Counted from the first letter of the stretch, positions 1 to 8,696 are shown. The stretch is 64,000 nucleotides of DNA from an uncultured Lachnospiraceae bacterium (GCA_934339365.1 CAKRHW010000004.1:1-64000); one strand, 5' to 3'. Translations and numbers: made by a program. Notes: generated from the sequence alone by a model not told the origin.

Positions 1-1
1 C

Positions 2-103
2 AATAAGCATCCAGAGGATGTGTACATTCAAATGGGAAATTACTTCGCAAGGGGCAATCTTCCATTTGTTTTATTCTGTAAAGAATTGAATAATCCTCGA
101 TAG
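2..103 (+). CDS. C-terminal end of an unidentified protein (partial)
   Basis: An open frame enters from the left edge and ends at a TAG at 101-103, giving 33 residues with a fairly hydrophobic stretch near the end (NLPFVLF). I do not recognise the family. The last ten bases overlap the 5' acceptor strand of tRNA-Asn, so the stop codon lies inside the tRNA gene. That is compatible with a real gene abutting a tRNA cluster but also with a chance frame. The upstream part is needed to decide. Confidence 0.35.
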   Translation, partial: NKHPEDVYIQMGNYFARGNLPFVLFCKELNNPR

Positions 104-165
104 CTCAATGGTAGAGCATTCGGCTGTTAACCGAAGGGTTGTTGGTTCGAGCCCAACTCGGGGAG
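94..165 (+). tRNA. tRNA-Asn (anticodon GTT)
   Basis: The acceptor strands TCCTCGA (94-100) and TCGGGGA (158-164) pair with one G-T wobble. The D-arm AGCTCAATGGTAGAGC, the anticodon loop with GTT and the TTCGAGC T-loop are all present. The discriminator is G165. It is the first of three closely spaced tRNAs that share the terminator at 444-480. Confidence 0.95.
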
Positions 166-204
166 TTTTTTATTACTAACATGTTTTGTAATAAATAAAG
201 TTTT

Positions 205-276
205 GGCTCCATGGTCAAGCGGTTAAGACATCGCCCTTTCACGGCGGTATCAGGGGTTCAAATCCCCTTGGAGTCA
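205..276 (+). tRNA. tRNA-Glu (anticodon TTC)
   Basis: Acceptor strands GGCTCCA (205-211) and TGGAGTC (269-275) are perfectly complementary. The anticodon loop reads CTTTCAC with TTC, the T-loop is TTCAAAT, and the discriminator is A276. It lies 39 bases after tRNA-Asn with no promoter between them, so the cluster is probably cotranscribed. Confidence 0.95.
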
Positions 277-361
277 TTTTTTACTAAGATTAAGCATATA
301 ATATATTAGTAAATACTTGACGTATAATGAATTTCTTATTATACTGATATAGTGTTAATAA

Positions 362-432
362 GGCGACATAGCCAAGCGGTAAGGCGTGGGTCTGCAACAC
401 CCTGATCACCAGTTCGAATCTGGTTGTCGCCT
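362..432 (+). tRNA. tRNA-Cys (anticodon GCA)
   Basis: Acceptor strands GGCGACA (362-368) and TGTCGCC (425-431) pair fully. The anticodon loop is TCTGCAACA with GCA and the T-loop is TTCGAAT. The discriminator is T432, as expected for tRNA-Cys. Confidence 0.95.
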
Positions 433-443
433 CTAAGAAGAGG

Positions 444-480
444 AAGAGCTGTAAGATTTTATTCTTATGGTTCTTTTATT
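444..480 (+). terminator. Probable terminator of the tRNA cluster
   Basis: The arms 444-456 and 463-475 form a 13-bp stem containing several G-U wobbles around a 6-base loop. It is followed by TTATT. It lies directly after tRNA-Cys. Confidence 0.6.
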
Positions 481-569
481 ATAACCAGAGTTTTTGGTAA
501 TATAGAATTAGTTAATGAGTTTAAGAAATAGGATGTGCAGTTGAACAATCCTTTTTATGCATTCTGATA

Positions 570-598
570 TTGAAATAATTTTTAATTATCTATATAAT
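570..598 (+). promoter_or_regulatory. Consensus sigma-A promoter for the amino acid ABC operon
   Basis: TTGAAA (570-575), a 17-base spacer and a perfect TATAAT (593-598). The predicted start is near 605. It serves the binding-protein gene at 714. Confidence 0.75.
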
Positions 599-615
599 GA
601 CATCATCGTTAGTGC

Positions 616-649
616 AATGAGGCATTCGGTATTCCGAGTGCCTCATTTT
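616..649 (+). terminator. Terminator-like hairpin at the start of the leader
   Basis: The arms AATGAGGCATTCGG (616-629) and CCGAGTGCCTCATT (634-647) pair almost perfectly around a 4-base loop, ending in a short T run. The hairpin starts about ten bases after the predicted transcription start and precedes the coding region, so it could be an attenuator, a 5' stabiliser or an operator rather than an operon end. Confidence 0.5.
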
Positions 650-713
650 GTATTTAAGGATAAAATAGGAGAAAAGAAAACAGAGAACAAGATCAGAAAT
701 GGAGGTTGCGCAT

Positions 714-1664
714 ATGAAAAAGAGAGTAATTGCAATGTTTATGGCTGCAATGTTTGCGGCAGTGTGTGTAGCAGGATGTGGAAGCAGTTCATCGTCAGAT
801 GAGTCAAAGGCTGGAGGAAATGCAGCAGATTCAGGAAAGCAGTATGATAATAGTTACTGTGTGGATGGAAAACCAAGTGATTTTCTTACTAAATTAAGAG
901 AAAAAGGAACATTAGTAGTTGGTTCTTCTGGTGATAGTTATGCATACATTGATCAGAAGACAGGTGAATTTTCAGGAATTGATGCAGTGATTTGTAAGGA
1001 AATTGCAAAGAGACTGGGAATTGAAAAGGTTGAGATGAAGTTAATTGATTTCTCTGCTTTGATTGTAAACTGTAATGAAGGAAATATTGATATGATTGCT
1101 GATGGTATGTATACGAGAGAGGATCGTGCAAAGCAGATTTATTATGGAGATATTTGGTATACACAGGGTGGTATTTTAGTTGTACCGGAAAATAGTAAGA
1201 TTGATGGACAGGATACGTTTGATCCGAACTCTACAGTAGTGGGTTATACAGAAGGAACAATTTGGCAGACACGTGTAGAACAGTGGCAGAAGGATGGCCT
1301 GATTAAAGAGGCTCGTGCTACTGGTGATCAGTCATCATCTTTAACAGCATTACAGTATGGAAAGATTGATGCGTTTTTAACAGATTCTACGGTTATGGAA
1401 GATATGCAGGCTCGTACACCAGAAGCATTGAAAGGTTTGAAGTTTGCAGACAATTATAAAGATACAGAAGCTGAATTAGGACATATTGCTCCATCTGTTT
1501 CATTTACAAATATAGCATTTATGAAAGAAGTCAATAATGTCATTGCAAAGCTTAGAGAAGAAGGATTTATTGATAAGGCGTTTAAGGAATGTGGTTTGGA
1601 TCCGAAATTACATGCTGTAAAAGAAGGAGAAGAACATTGTAGTGTTAATACAAGAGAAGAATAA
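714..1664 (+). CDS. Amino acid ABC transporter substrate-binding lipoprotein
   Basis: Extracytoplasmic binding protein of a polar amino acid ABC importer, in the family 3 (SBP_bac_3) fold. The N-terminus is a lipoprotein signal: MKKR, a hydrophobic core, then a VAGC lipobox with the cysteine near residue 22, followed by a Ser-rich tether. The body from about residue 55 starts with a GTLVVGSSGD strand and contains the family-typical FSGIDAVICKEIAKRLG segment. An in-frame ATG at 699 lies 15 bases upstream, but its own bases form the GGAGGT ribosome binding site for ATG 714, so 714 is chosen. It heads an operon with the ATPase and permease that follow. The ligand cannot be read from sequence; the downstream aminotransferase suggests an amine-containing compound. 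Confidence 0.9.
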   Translation: MKKRVIAMFMAAMFAAVCVAGCGSSSSSDESKAGGNAADSGKQYDNSYCVDGKPSDFLTKLREKGTLVVGSSGDSYAYIDQKTGEFSGIDAVICKEIAKRLGIEKVEMKLIDFSALIVNCNEGNIDMIADGMYTREDRAKQIYYGDIWYTQGGILVVPENSKIDGQDTFDPNSTVVGYTEGTIWQTRVEQWQKDGLIKEARATGDQSSSLTALQYGKIDAFLTDSTVMEDMQARTPEALKGLKFADNYKDTEAELGHIAPSVSFTNIAFMKEVNNVIAKLREEGFIDKAFKECGLDPKLHAVKEGEEHCSVNTREE

Positions 1665-1674
1665 AACTGGAAGT

Positions 1675-1702
1675 AAAGGTGCTCCGTCAGGGGCACCTTT
1701 TG
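1675..1702 (+). terminator. Intra-operon terminator or attenuator
   Basis: AAGGTGCTCC and GGGGCACCTT form a 10-bp stem around GTCA, followed by TTTTG. Its place between the binding protein and the ATPase would leave more transcript for the binding protein than for the membrane components. Confidence 0.7.
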
Positions 1703-1760
1703 TATTAAAATTCGTATATTTCTTTGGCAACAGTAGAATGTGATGAAAGGAGTGCTGACT

Positions 1761-2489
1761 ATGGCTTTATTAGAAATTAAAAATTTGCAGAAAAATTTTG
1801 GTGATTTGAAAGTATTAAGGGATATTAATATTTCAATTGAAGAAGGGGAAGTACTTGTTTTGATTGGACCGTCAGGTTCTGGAAAGAGTACATTTCTTAG
1901 ATGTTTGAATTTGCTGGAGAAACCATCAGGAGGAGAAGTTTTATATGATGGTAAAAATATTTTGGAAAAGAAATTTAACGTGAGAAAGTACCGGGAAAAG
2001 GTTGGAATGTGTTTTCAGAGATTTAACTTATTTCCGTTTATGACTGTATTAAATAATGTGACGTATGCACCAATTCATTTACTAAAGACACCAAAGGAGC
2101 AGGCCAGAAAAGAGGCAATGGAACTGCTAGATAAAGTGGGACTTGCATCTAAGGCGAATGTTTATCCAGATACGTTATCAGGAGGTCAGCAGCAGCGTGT
2201 TGCAATTGCAAGATCTCTTGCCATGCATCCAAGAGTTATGTTATTTGATGAACCAACATCGGCATTAGATCCAGAACTTGTAGGTGATGTTTTGAATGTT
2301 ATGCGAGAGCTTGCCGATGAAGGAATGACAATGGCTGTTGTGACACATGAAATGGGATTTGCACGTGATGTAGCCAATCGGGTTATTTTTATGGAGGGTG
2401 GATATGTTGTAGAAGATGCAAGTCCGAATGAAATGTTTACGAATCCGAAAAATGAACGTACGAAAGAATTTTTATCTCGTGTATTGTAG
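1761..2489 (+). CDS. Polar amino acid ABC transporter ATP-binding protein (GlnQ-like)
   Basis: Cytoplasmic ATPase that powers uptake of the ligand captured by the lipoprotein at 714-1664. All nucleotide-binding motifs are intact: Walker A GPSGSGKST near residue 32, the Q-loop in CFQRFNLFP, the signature LSGGQQQR, Walker B VMLFDEPTSALDP and the switch histidine in VTHEMGF. Length (242 residues) is normal for the GlnQ/HisP family. The in-frame ATG at 1740 is rejected because the AAAGGAG ribosome binding site lies between it and ATG 1761. Confidence 0.93.
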   Translation: MALLEIKNLQKNFGDLKVLRDINISIEEGEVLVLIGPSGSGKSTFLRCLNLLEKPSGGEVLYDGKNILEKKFNVRKYREKVGMCFQRFNLFPFMTVLNNVTYAPIHLLKTPKEQARKEAMELLDKVGLASKANVYPDTLSGGQQQRVAIARSLAMHPRVMLFDEPTSALDPELVGDVLNVMRELADEGMTMAVVTHEMGFARDVANRVIFMEGGYVVEDASPNEMFTNPKNERTKEFLSRVL

Positions 2490-2513
2490 TTGAGTGAAGG
2501 AAGGAGGATTCTT

Positions 2514-3230
2514 ATGACTGTTTTAAAAAATCTTGATTTTTCCAAAGCATGGACAGAATTAATGCCAAAGTTAATGGGAGAAGCATTGCGAATTGTTTTA
2601 TTAGTTTCTGTTGTTTCATTTGTCTTAGCCATTGTATTTGGGTTTATTCTTGCACTTGGAAGATTATCAAAATGCAAATTATTATCGGGTATCATTATTG
2701 TATTTCAGGAGATTATTCGTGGAACTCCGTTGTTGGTACAGTTAGTGTATATTTATTATGTTGTACCATTATTGATTGAAATTATAGCGTATTTCTTTGG
2801 AGTGCCTGACTATAAGTATACGATGTCAGCGGTAACAGCAGGAATTATTGGTATGACAATTAATTATGGAACGTATATTTCAGAAGTCATCCGGTCAGCG
2901 ATTTTAGCAATTGATAAAGGACAGACAGAAGCTGCTCTGGCTTTGGGATTTTCCCGCAGACAGGCAATGTTTCGAATTGTAATTCCACAGGCATTTCGAA
3001 ATTCGATTCCGGTATTTGGAAACTATTTGCTTACACTGGTAAAGGATACTTCATTAATGGCATATATTACTGCACCGGAACTTTTGCAGACGACAAAGGC
3101 CTATATTGCCCAGACATTTACAACGATTGAGTCTTATACAATTGTTGCATTCGTTTATCTTGTCATTTGTCTTGTAATGTCATTTTTGTTGAAATTTACA
3201 GAACATAAATTGTTAAGAAAAAAGAGATAG
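2514..3230 (+). CDS. Polar amino acid ABC transporter permease (HisM/GlnP-like)
   Basis: Membrane permease of the same importer. It shows the family-typical EIIRGTPLLVQL motif after the first transmembrane segments, a central segment around GTYISEVIRSAI, and the EAA loop (EAALALGFSRRQAMFRIVIPQA) that contacts the ATPase. About five transmembrane helices are visible. A TTG at 2490 is in frame, but the GGAAGGAGG site sits just before ATG 2514. Only one permease gene is present, so the transporter is probably a permease homodimer. The last residues are basic (KHKLLRKKR-like), as usual for this family. Confidence 0.92.
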   Translation: MTVLKNLDFSKAWTELMPKLMGEALRIVLLVSVVSFVLAIVFGFILALGRLSKCKLLSGIIIVFQEIIRGTPLLVQLVYIYYVVPLLIEIIAYFFGVPDYKYTMSAVTAGIIGMTINYGTYISEVIRSAILAIDKGQTEAALALGFSRRQAMFRIVIPQAFRNSIPVFGNYLLTLVKDTSLMAYITAPELLQTTKAYIAQTFTTIESYTIVAFVYLVICLVMSFLLKFTEHKLLRKKR

Positions 3231-3275
3231 AAACAGATAGAATCGAAAGCTGATTTTATAGAATGGAGGATGCTT

Positions 3276-3875
3276 ATGAAGACGTATGTAATTACAATCA
3301 GTCGTGAATTTGGATGTGGTGCACGTGATGTGGCCAGAGGACTCGCCAGTGAATTGGGAGTCCCTTTGTATGATAAAGAATTAGTGGATATGGCAGCAAG
3401 AGCAGCAGGGGTTCATACCGATGTATTTCGGGATACGGATGAAGTAGTAAAAAAAGAAAGTTCACTTTTTAAAATGTTTGGTTATGGTTCGTCCACAGCA
3501 TTTTATTCAGAAAAAGCGATTACAGCACAGGCACAGGTGATTCGTGATCTGGCAAATAAAAATGAGTCTTGTATTATGTTTGGACGATGCGCCGATTATA
3601 TTTTACGGGAACACCCATATGTAATTAATTTCTTTTTGTATGCACCATTAGAGTATCGGATTGAACATATTGCGAAGGCATACCAGTTAGACAGCAGGGA
3701 GTCGATGAAATTAATTAAGAGGGTAGACAGACAGCGACATAATTACTATAAATACGTTACCGGTCAGAATCGAGGAGATCGAAACGGCAAGGAAATGTTA
3801 CTGGATGTGGAAGCTTTTGGTGTAGAGGGGTGTGTGAAAATGATGACAGATGCAGTAAATTATTTATATTCTTAA
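3276..3875 (+). CDS. Cytidylate kinase-like family protein
   Basis: A 199-residue protein of the cytidylate kinase-like P-loop family widespread in Clostridia. It starts with the characteristic TITISREFGCGA-type phosphate-binding segment (here YVITISREFGCGARDVA), where the usual Walker GKGT is replaced, followed by LGVPLYDKELVDMAA. A central IMFGRCADYIL segment and an RVDRQRHNYYKYVTG segment also match the family. Its substrate is not established; it is not the Cmk of the pyrimidine pathway, which has a different P-loop. GGAGG at 3265-3269 directs ATG 3276. It follows the permease by 45 bases and is probably cotranscribed. Confidence 0.75.
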   Translation: MKTYVITISREFGCGARDVARGLASELGVPLYDKELVDMAARAAGVHTDVFRDTDEVVKKESSLFKMFGYGSSTAFYSEKAITAQAQVIRDLANKNESCIMFGRCADYILREHPYVINFFLYAPLEYRIEHIAKAYQLDSRESMKLIKRVDRQRHNYYKYVTGQNRGDRNGKEMLLDVEAFGVEGCVKMMTDAVNYLYS

Positions 3876-3922
3876 AAGAGATAAGAGAAGTGAAGTTCTC
3901 TTAAGATATGAGGTGACAAACG

Positions 3923-5086
3923 ATGGCAGTTACAGTAAGAAAATTATTTCAGAATGCGAAAGAACGATATCATTCAGAACTTTTAGCCGGGCAAAGTGGG
4001 CTTGGTAATCTGGTAGAATGGGTACATGTGGTCGAAGATAAGCAGGTCGGCACTTTTTTACATGGACAGGAAATTGTTTTTACAACCGGTATTATGATGC
4101 AGGATACGAAGTGGCTTTTAGAATTTGCTAAAAATCTTTATTCAAGCAATGCCAGTGCTTTTGTATTAAATTTAGGTGGATATATTCATGAAGTACCAAT
4201 AGAATTGATTGATTACTGTAATGAAATGGACCTTCCATTATTTACAATTCCCTGGGAGACGAGAATTGTTGATATGACAAGGTCTTTTTGTCAGAAGATT
4301 ATTGAGAATGAGAATACACAAATAAGCGTGGAATCTTTGATGAAAAATATTTTGTTTGAATCGGGTAATATGGAAGAACAGATTGCGCAGATGGAGCGTC
4401 ATGGTTACCGGAAAGATTACCGGTATAATTTTGTCTGTATCTCTACGGATACAGAATATGGAACACAGAATTATTTCTCAGAAATTGCGCAAATTAAGAA
4501 AATTGCAGAGAGAAAGGCGAAGATGATTCATGAGTTGTATATTGCCTTTACATATCGGGAAAAAATAGTGGTTACACTTGTGGATTATACAGATGAGGAG
4601 CAGAATAATTTTCAGGATGCATTTTTTAAAGAGTTATCTAAGAAAAAGATCTTATCGAAAGTGCATATTGGATTAGGAGAGAATTTGCAGGGGTTATTAA
4701 AACAAAAAAGAAATTTTGATTCTGCATATATGACGAATGTGATTGCAGGGAAACGGAGGGAGCGTATCTTGGCATACAGAGATATGGGAGTAGATAAAAT
4801 TATTATGGCTGTGAAAGAACGGGATGTTCTCTTACAGTTTTATGAAGAAACCATTGGGAAACTGAAGAAATACGATGAAGAAACCAATGGTAATTTATAT
4901 GAATTTATGAGAATTTATTTAGAAGAGTATGGAAGCGTTCAGGCGGTCAGCCAGCGGATGTTTATCCATCGGAATACAGTGAACAATTATTTGAAAAAGA
5001 TTGAGAAAGTTCTGGAATTAGATACCTTTGGATTAGAAGAGAAACTGAAGTTGTCAATGGCTTATCACATTGCAGATATCTTGTAA
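3923..5086 (+). CDS. PucR family transcriptional regulator
   Basis: Regulator with the PucR architecture. An N-terminal ligand-sensing domain (about residues 8-125; TVRKLFQNAK, then GLGNLVEWVHVVEDKQVGTFLHGQEIVFTTG) is joined through a central domain to a C-terminal HTH_30 (about 325-380; GSVQAVSQRMFIHRNTVNNYLKKIEK). In Bacillus, PucR controls purine nitrogen catabolism, and relatives often activate neighbouring genes for nitrogen-source use. Here it sits directly upstream of the aminotransferase, dehydrogenase and exporter genes, the most likely targets. An imperfect ATATG/CATAT dyad at 5092-5109, just upstream of their promoter, is a possible binding site (inference). Length, 387 residues, is slightly short for the family. 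Confidence 0.87.
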   Translation: MAVTVRKLFQNAKERYHSELLAGQSGLGNLVEWVHVVEDKQVGTFLHGQEIVFTTGIMMQDTKWLLEFAKNLYSSNASAFVLNLGGYIHEVPIELIDYCNEMDLPLFTIPWETRIVDMTRSFCQKIIENENTQISVESLMKNILFESGNMEEQIAQMERHGYRKDYRYNFVCISTDTEYGTQNYFSEIAQIKKIAERKAKMIHELYIAFTYREKIVVTLVDYTDEEQNNFQDAFFKELSKKKILSKVHIGLGENLQGLLKQKRNFDSAYMTNVIAGKRRERILAYRDMGVDKIIMAVKERDVLLQFYEETIGKLKKYDEETNGNLYEFMRIYLEEYGSVQAVSQRMFIHRNTVNNYLKKIEKVLELDTFGLEEKLKLSMAYHIADIL

Positions 5087-5128
5087 AACATATATGCAAT
5101 TGTACATATTATATTGTTCGTGCGTCTA

Positions 5129-5157
5129 TTGTTGTAGGAAACATGGAATGCTATAAT
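5129..5157 (+). promoter_or_regulatory. Promoter of the aminotransferase operon
   Basis: TTGTTG (5129-5134), a 17-base spacer and TATAAT (5152-5157). It lies between pucR and the aminotransferase gene. An imperfect dyad (ATATG 5092-5096 / CATAT 5105-5109) lies just upstream, in the position expected for an activator site. Confidence 0.65.
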
Positions 5158-5244
5158 GCAATCAGTAACAGGAAATAGAAAACAATTAGAAAAGCCAGAA
5201 TCAGGAGAAGAATGGTGAGGCTTTTTCGAATAGGAGGAATTCAT

Positions 5245-6570
5245 ATGAAGGCAGAGGAAATTAAGGAATATCAGAAGAAATATGTATTACAGTCATGGAG
5301 CAAGCAGGGAAGTATCAATCCACTTCCAATAGAAAAAGCAGAAGGAATTTATTTTTATGATTATGATGGAAATCGTTATACAGATATGTCATCACAGTTA
5401 GTAAATATGAATCTTGGATTTGGAAATCAGGCAATCGGTGATGCAATTAAAGAACAAGTAGATAAGTTTTGTTTTGTGGGACCATCTTATGCAGCAGAAT
5501 CGAGATCAAAACTTGCGAAGATGATTATTGATCGTCTGCCGGATAGTTTTGGTAAAGTGTTCTTTACTAATGCAGGTGCAGATGCCAATGAAAATGCAAT
5601 TAAAATAGCCAGAATGTATACCGGAAGAAAAAAGGTATTTAGTAGATACAGAAGTTATCATGGTTCTACCTTTGGTGCAGGAAATCTGACTGGAGAGCCA
5701 AGAAGATATCCGTTAGAGCCTGGAATTCCAGGATTTGTAAAGTTTTTTGACCCATATATTTATCGTGAGCCGATTGAATTTGAGTCAGAGGAACAGGCAA
5801 CAAAGTATTATTTAACAAAATTAAGAGAACAGATTTTATATGAAGGTGCAGATAATGTGGCAGCTATTGTAATGGAAACCATTACCGGTTCGAATGGTGT
5901 CATTATTCCGCCAAAGGGATATTTACCTGGAGTCCGTAAAATTTGTGATGAATTTGGCATTGTAATGATTTGTGATGAGGTTATGGCCGGATGGGGCAGA
6001 ACAGGAAAAACATTTGCCTTTGAAAATTTTGATGTGGTTCCGGACATTGTTACCTTTGCAAAAGGTGTTACATGTGGATACGTTCAGTTAGGTGGTGCAG
6101 CTGTTTGTAGTAAGATTGCTTCTTATTTTGACGATCATTTATTATCTTGTGGTCTGACATATAGTGGACATCCTCTTGCATGTGCAGCCGGAGTTGCCTG
6201 TGTTAATTATTATGATGAGGCAAATATTTTAGAGAATGTAAATAAAGTAGGTGCAGTGCTTGCGGATACATTAGATGGAATGAAGGAAAAATATGCTTGT
6301 GTCGGTGATGTAAGACATATCGGTTTGTTCTCAAGTATCGAATTAGTAAAAGATAAAAAAACAAAGGAGCCACTGGTTTCATATGGCTCTGATCCGGAAG
6401 GAAAAATGGGAAAGATTATAGGAATGTTAAAAGAACGTAAATTTATGACTTATTCTCATGAAAATATGATTTTAATCTGTCCTCCATTAATTATTACAGA
6501 AGAACAGTTGAAAGAGGAACTAGTAAAGGTGGATGAAGTTTTAGCGATTGTAGATAAAGAAATGTTATAG
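5245..6570 (+). CDS. Class III PLP-dependent aminotransferase (omega-amino group donor; taurine or similar)
   Basis: Transfers a terminal amino group to a keto acid (pyruvate or 2-oxoglutarate). Hallmarks visible: the substrate region SSQLVNMNLGFG near residue 55, the PLP phosphate-binding FFTNAGADANENAIK near 110, a SYHGST motif near 140, Walker-like ICDEVMAGWGRTG carrying the PLP-ring aspartate near 242, and the Schiff-base lysine in VTFAKGVTCGY near 275. The ribosome binding site TAGGAGG directs ATG 5245, not the in-frame ATG at 5212. It is followed by an iron-type alcohol dehydrogenase and an EamA exporter, so its aldehyde product is probably reduced and discarded. That arrangement recalls taurine aminotransferase plus sulfoacetaldehyde reductase loci of gut bacteria; GABA, beta-alanine or a polyamine are other possible donors. 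Confidence 0.85.
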   Translation: MKAEEIKEYQKKYVLQSWSKQGSINPLPIEKAEGIYFYDYDGNRYTDMSSQLVNMNLGFGNQAIGDAIKEQVDKFCFVGPSYAAESRSKLAKMIIDRLPDSFGKVFFTNAGADANENAIKIARMYTGRKKVFSRYRSYHGSTFGAGNLTGEPRRYPLEPGIPGFVKFFDPYIYREPIEFESEEQATKYYLTKLREQILYEGADNVAAIVMETITGSNGVIIPPKGYLPGVRKICDEFGIVMICDEVMAGWGRTGKTFAFENFDVVPDIVTFAKGVTCGYVQLGGAAVCSKIASYFDDHLLSCGLTYSGHPLACAAGVACVNYYDEANILENVNKVGAVLADTLDGMKEKYACVGDVRHIGLFSSIELVKDKKTKEPLVSYGSDPEGKMGKIIGMLKERKFMTYSHENMILICPPLIITEEQLKEELVKVDEVLAIVDKEML

Positions 6571-6591
6571 AATGAAAAATGGAGGTGCCGT

Positions 6592-7740
6592 ATGAAGTAT
6601 CAATTTATGATTCCGGAAAAAAATTATTTTGGTGAAGATGCACTTTCTCTTGCGAAAGACGCCATAAAAGCACTTGGAAAAAAGGCATTGATTGTTACCG
6701 GAAAGGTAGTAACCAAGACAGGTCTGGTTCAAAAACTGACGGATGCCCTGGATGCATGGAAGATAGAATATGCTGTTTTTAATGATATTCCGGGAGAACC
6801 TACCGATACAATGATTGAAGCCGGCGTAGAAATATTTGAAAAAGAAGCGTGTGATTTTCTGATTGGTATTGGGGGAGGAAGTCCATTAGACAGTGCGAAG
6901 GCAATTGCTGTTGCAGCAACTTTAAAAACGGATTTTGCCAAGCTGATGGGAATCAATATAACCGGAGATTTTCCCAAAACAGTGATGATTCCGACAACTG
7001 CCGGTACCGGTTCAGAGGCTACAAAGTTTTTTGTTGTTACAGATACTAAAACAGATGTAAAAATGCTGTTGGCCGGAGATGCAATTTTACCGGATATTGC
7101 AATCGTGGATCCGGCATTTACCAAAACTGCGCCGGCGTCTGTAACAGCGGCGACAGGAATGGATGCTCTGACACATGCGGTGGAGTCATTTACATCTCGA
7201 AAAGGGAATCCACTGACCGATATGTATGCAAAATCAGCAATTAAGAGGATATTTGATTATCTGCCTGCGGCATGGAAAGATGGTACGGATGAAAAAGCCA
7301 GGGAAGAGATGGCAATGGCAGCATATGAGGCCGGAGTTTGTATTAATAATGCATCGGTAACGCTTGTACATGGAATGAGCCGTCCGATTGGTGCTTTGTT
7401 TCATGTGCCACATGGAATTTCAAATGCAATGTTAATTACAGAATGTTTAAGTTTTGCTGTGGATGGTTGCTATGAAAAGTTTGCACAGTTAGGAAAGTTA
7501 ATTGGTGCTGCGGATGACAGTGATGGAGATAAAAAAGCTGCAGAAAGTTTTTTGAGGGCTTTAGAGCAGTTGTGCAGAAAAATACAGATTCCATCTCTTC
7601 AGGAATATGGAATTGATATGGATGAATTTGCAAAAGCAATTCCAAAAATGAGTGAGGATGCATTAAAGAGCGGCAGCCCTGCAAATACGATAAAAGAGGT
7701 TACAAAAGAAAATATTATGGAGATTTATAAGCATTTATAA
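6592..7740 (+). CDS. Iron-containing (group III) alcohol dehydrogenase, probable aldehyde reductase
   Basis: NAD(P)H-dependent reductase of the metal-dependent ADH family, 382 residues. Visible motifs are the nucleotide-binding GIGGGSPLDSAKA (about 94-106), IPTTAGTGSEAT (about 137-148), and the metal ligands: Asp in PDIAIVDP, His in GMDALTHAVE, His in LVHGMSRP and His in FHVPHGISN. The GGAGGT site lies 5 bases before the ATG. It sits 21 bases after the aminotransferase, so it most likely reduces that enzyme's aldehyde product. Sulfoacetaldehyde, succinate semialdehyde and malonate semialdehyde reductases all occur in this family, so the substrate is inferred only from context. Confidence 0.88.
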   Translation: MKYQFMIPEKNYFGEDALSLAKDAIKALGKKALIVTGKVVTKTGLVQKLTDALDAWKIEYAVFNDIPGEPTDTMIEAGVEIFEKEACDFLIGIGGGSPLDSAKAIAVAATLKTDFAKLMGINITGDFPKTVMIPTTAGTGSEATKFFVVTDTKTDVKMLLAGDAILPDIAIVDPAFTKTAPASVTAATGMDALTHAVESFTSRKGNPLTDMYAKSAIKRIFDYLPAAWKDGTDEKAREEMAMAAYEAGVCINNASVTLVHGMSRPIGALFHVPHGISNAMLITECLSFAVDGCYEKFAQLGKLIGAADDSDGDKKAAESFLRALEQLCRKIQIPSLQEYGIDMDEFAKAIPKMSEDALKSGSPANTIKEVTKENIMEIYKHL

Positions 7741-7778
7741 AAAGAATCTTTGGAAAATCTCGGGTTGCGGAGGTGTAT

Positions 7779-8696
7779 ATGAAAAAGATCTCACAAGGGA
7801 AAATGGGAATTATAATTGTGTTATCTTGTGGTATGGTCTGGGGTCTGGGCGGAGTTATGGGCCAGATCCTCTTTACCTGGGAGAACATGACCGCAGGATG
7901 GTTATCTACAATCCGGATGTTAATTGCAGGAATCTGTATCATTGCCTATTTAATAAGAAAGAAAGGAAAAAAGTGTTTACGGATTTTCGGGAATCTAAGG
8001 GATGCGGCCGGATGCATTGCTTTTGCACTGATTGGTGTAATGGCAATGCAGTTTACTTATTTTGAAGCCATTCATGCGGCAAATGCAGCAACAGCGACTG
8101 TTTTGCAGTATACTTATCCGATTCTTATTTTGATTGTCACTTCGGTACAACAAAAAAAGATGCCAAAGTCATACGAGATAGCAGCTATTTTTTCTGCTTT
8201 CATTGGAATTGTATTGATTGCGACACATGGAAAGATTACTTCTTTGCAAATATCGATGGAGGCATTAGCCTGGGGATTTGCAGCAGCAATATCTTTCGTT
8301 GTGTATACGATAGCTCCTAAAAGGCTTTATCAGAAATATGGAATTTTAGAAGTAATGGGATGGTCTATGCTTATTGGCGGAGCAGTTTTGTATTTCCTTA
8401 CGGATTGTTCAGATACCGTTCTTCCTTTGAATACACGTGCAATCGTACTTACTCTATGTATTACTTTTTTCAGTACTTTATTTCCGATGATTACTTATGG
8501 AAGGGGAGTTGCAATTCTTGGAAATATCAAAGCAAGTCTCTTTGTAACGATTGAACCGGTGTTTTGTGCGCTAGTTTCAGCCATTTTAGGAATTGCAAAA
8601 TTTCAGATTATGGATATTATGGGATTTTTATTGATTTTAATTCCAATTGAACTGGTAGCAGTAAAGTCTGCAAAAGAAAATAAAGATAAAAATTAA
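7779..8696 (+). CDS. EamA/DMT-family permease, probable exporter of the pathway end product
   Basis: Membrane protein of the drug/metabolite transporter superfamily with ten predicted transmembrane segments in two EamA repeats (about residues 8-140 and 150-290). The first repeat carries the family-typical WGLGGVMGQ motif; the second has WGFAAAISFVVYTIAPKRL. The C-terminus is short and basic. The GGAGG site at 7769-7773 overlaps a GTG, so ATG 7779 is chosen. It is the last gene before a strong terminator and follows the dehydrogenase by 38 bases. Export of the alcohol (for example isethionate if the donor is taurine) is an inference from that position; uptake is not excluded. Confidence 0.85.
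   Translation: MKKISQGKMGIIIVLSCGMVWGLGGVMGQILFTWENMTAGWLSTIRMLIAGICIIAYLIRKKGKKCLRIFGNLRDAAGCIAFALIGVMAMQFTYFEAIHAANAATATVLQYTYPILILIVTSVQQKKMPKSYEIAAIFSAFIGIVLIATHGKITSLQISMEALAWGFAAAISFVVYTIAPKRLYQKYGILEVMGWSMLIGGAVLYFLTDCSDTVLPLNTRAIVLTLCITFFSTLFPMITYGRGVAILGNIKASLFVTIEPVFCALVSAILGIAKFQIMDIMGFLLILIPIELVAVKSAKENKDKN

Noticed and set aside
557..802. 81-residue frame before the amino acid binding protein
   Set aside because: It runs through the promoter and hairpin and overlaps the real gene in another frame; no ribosome binding site and no family-like sequence.
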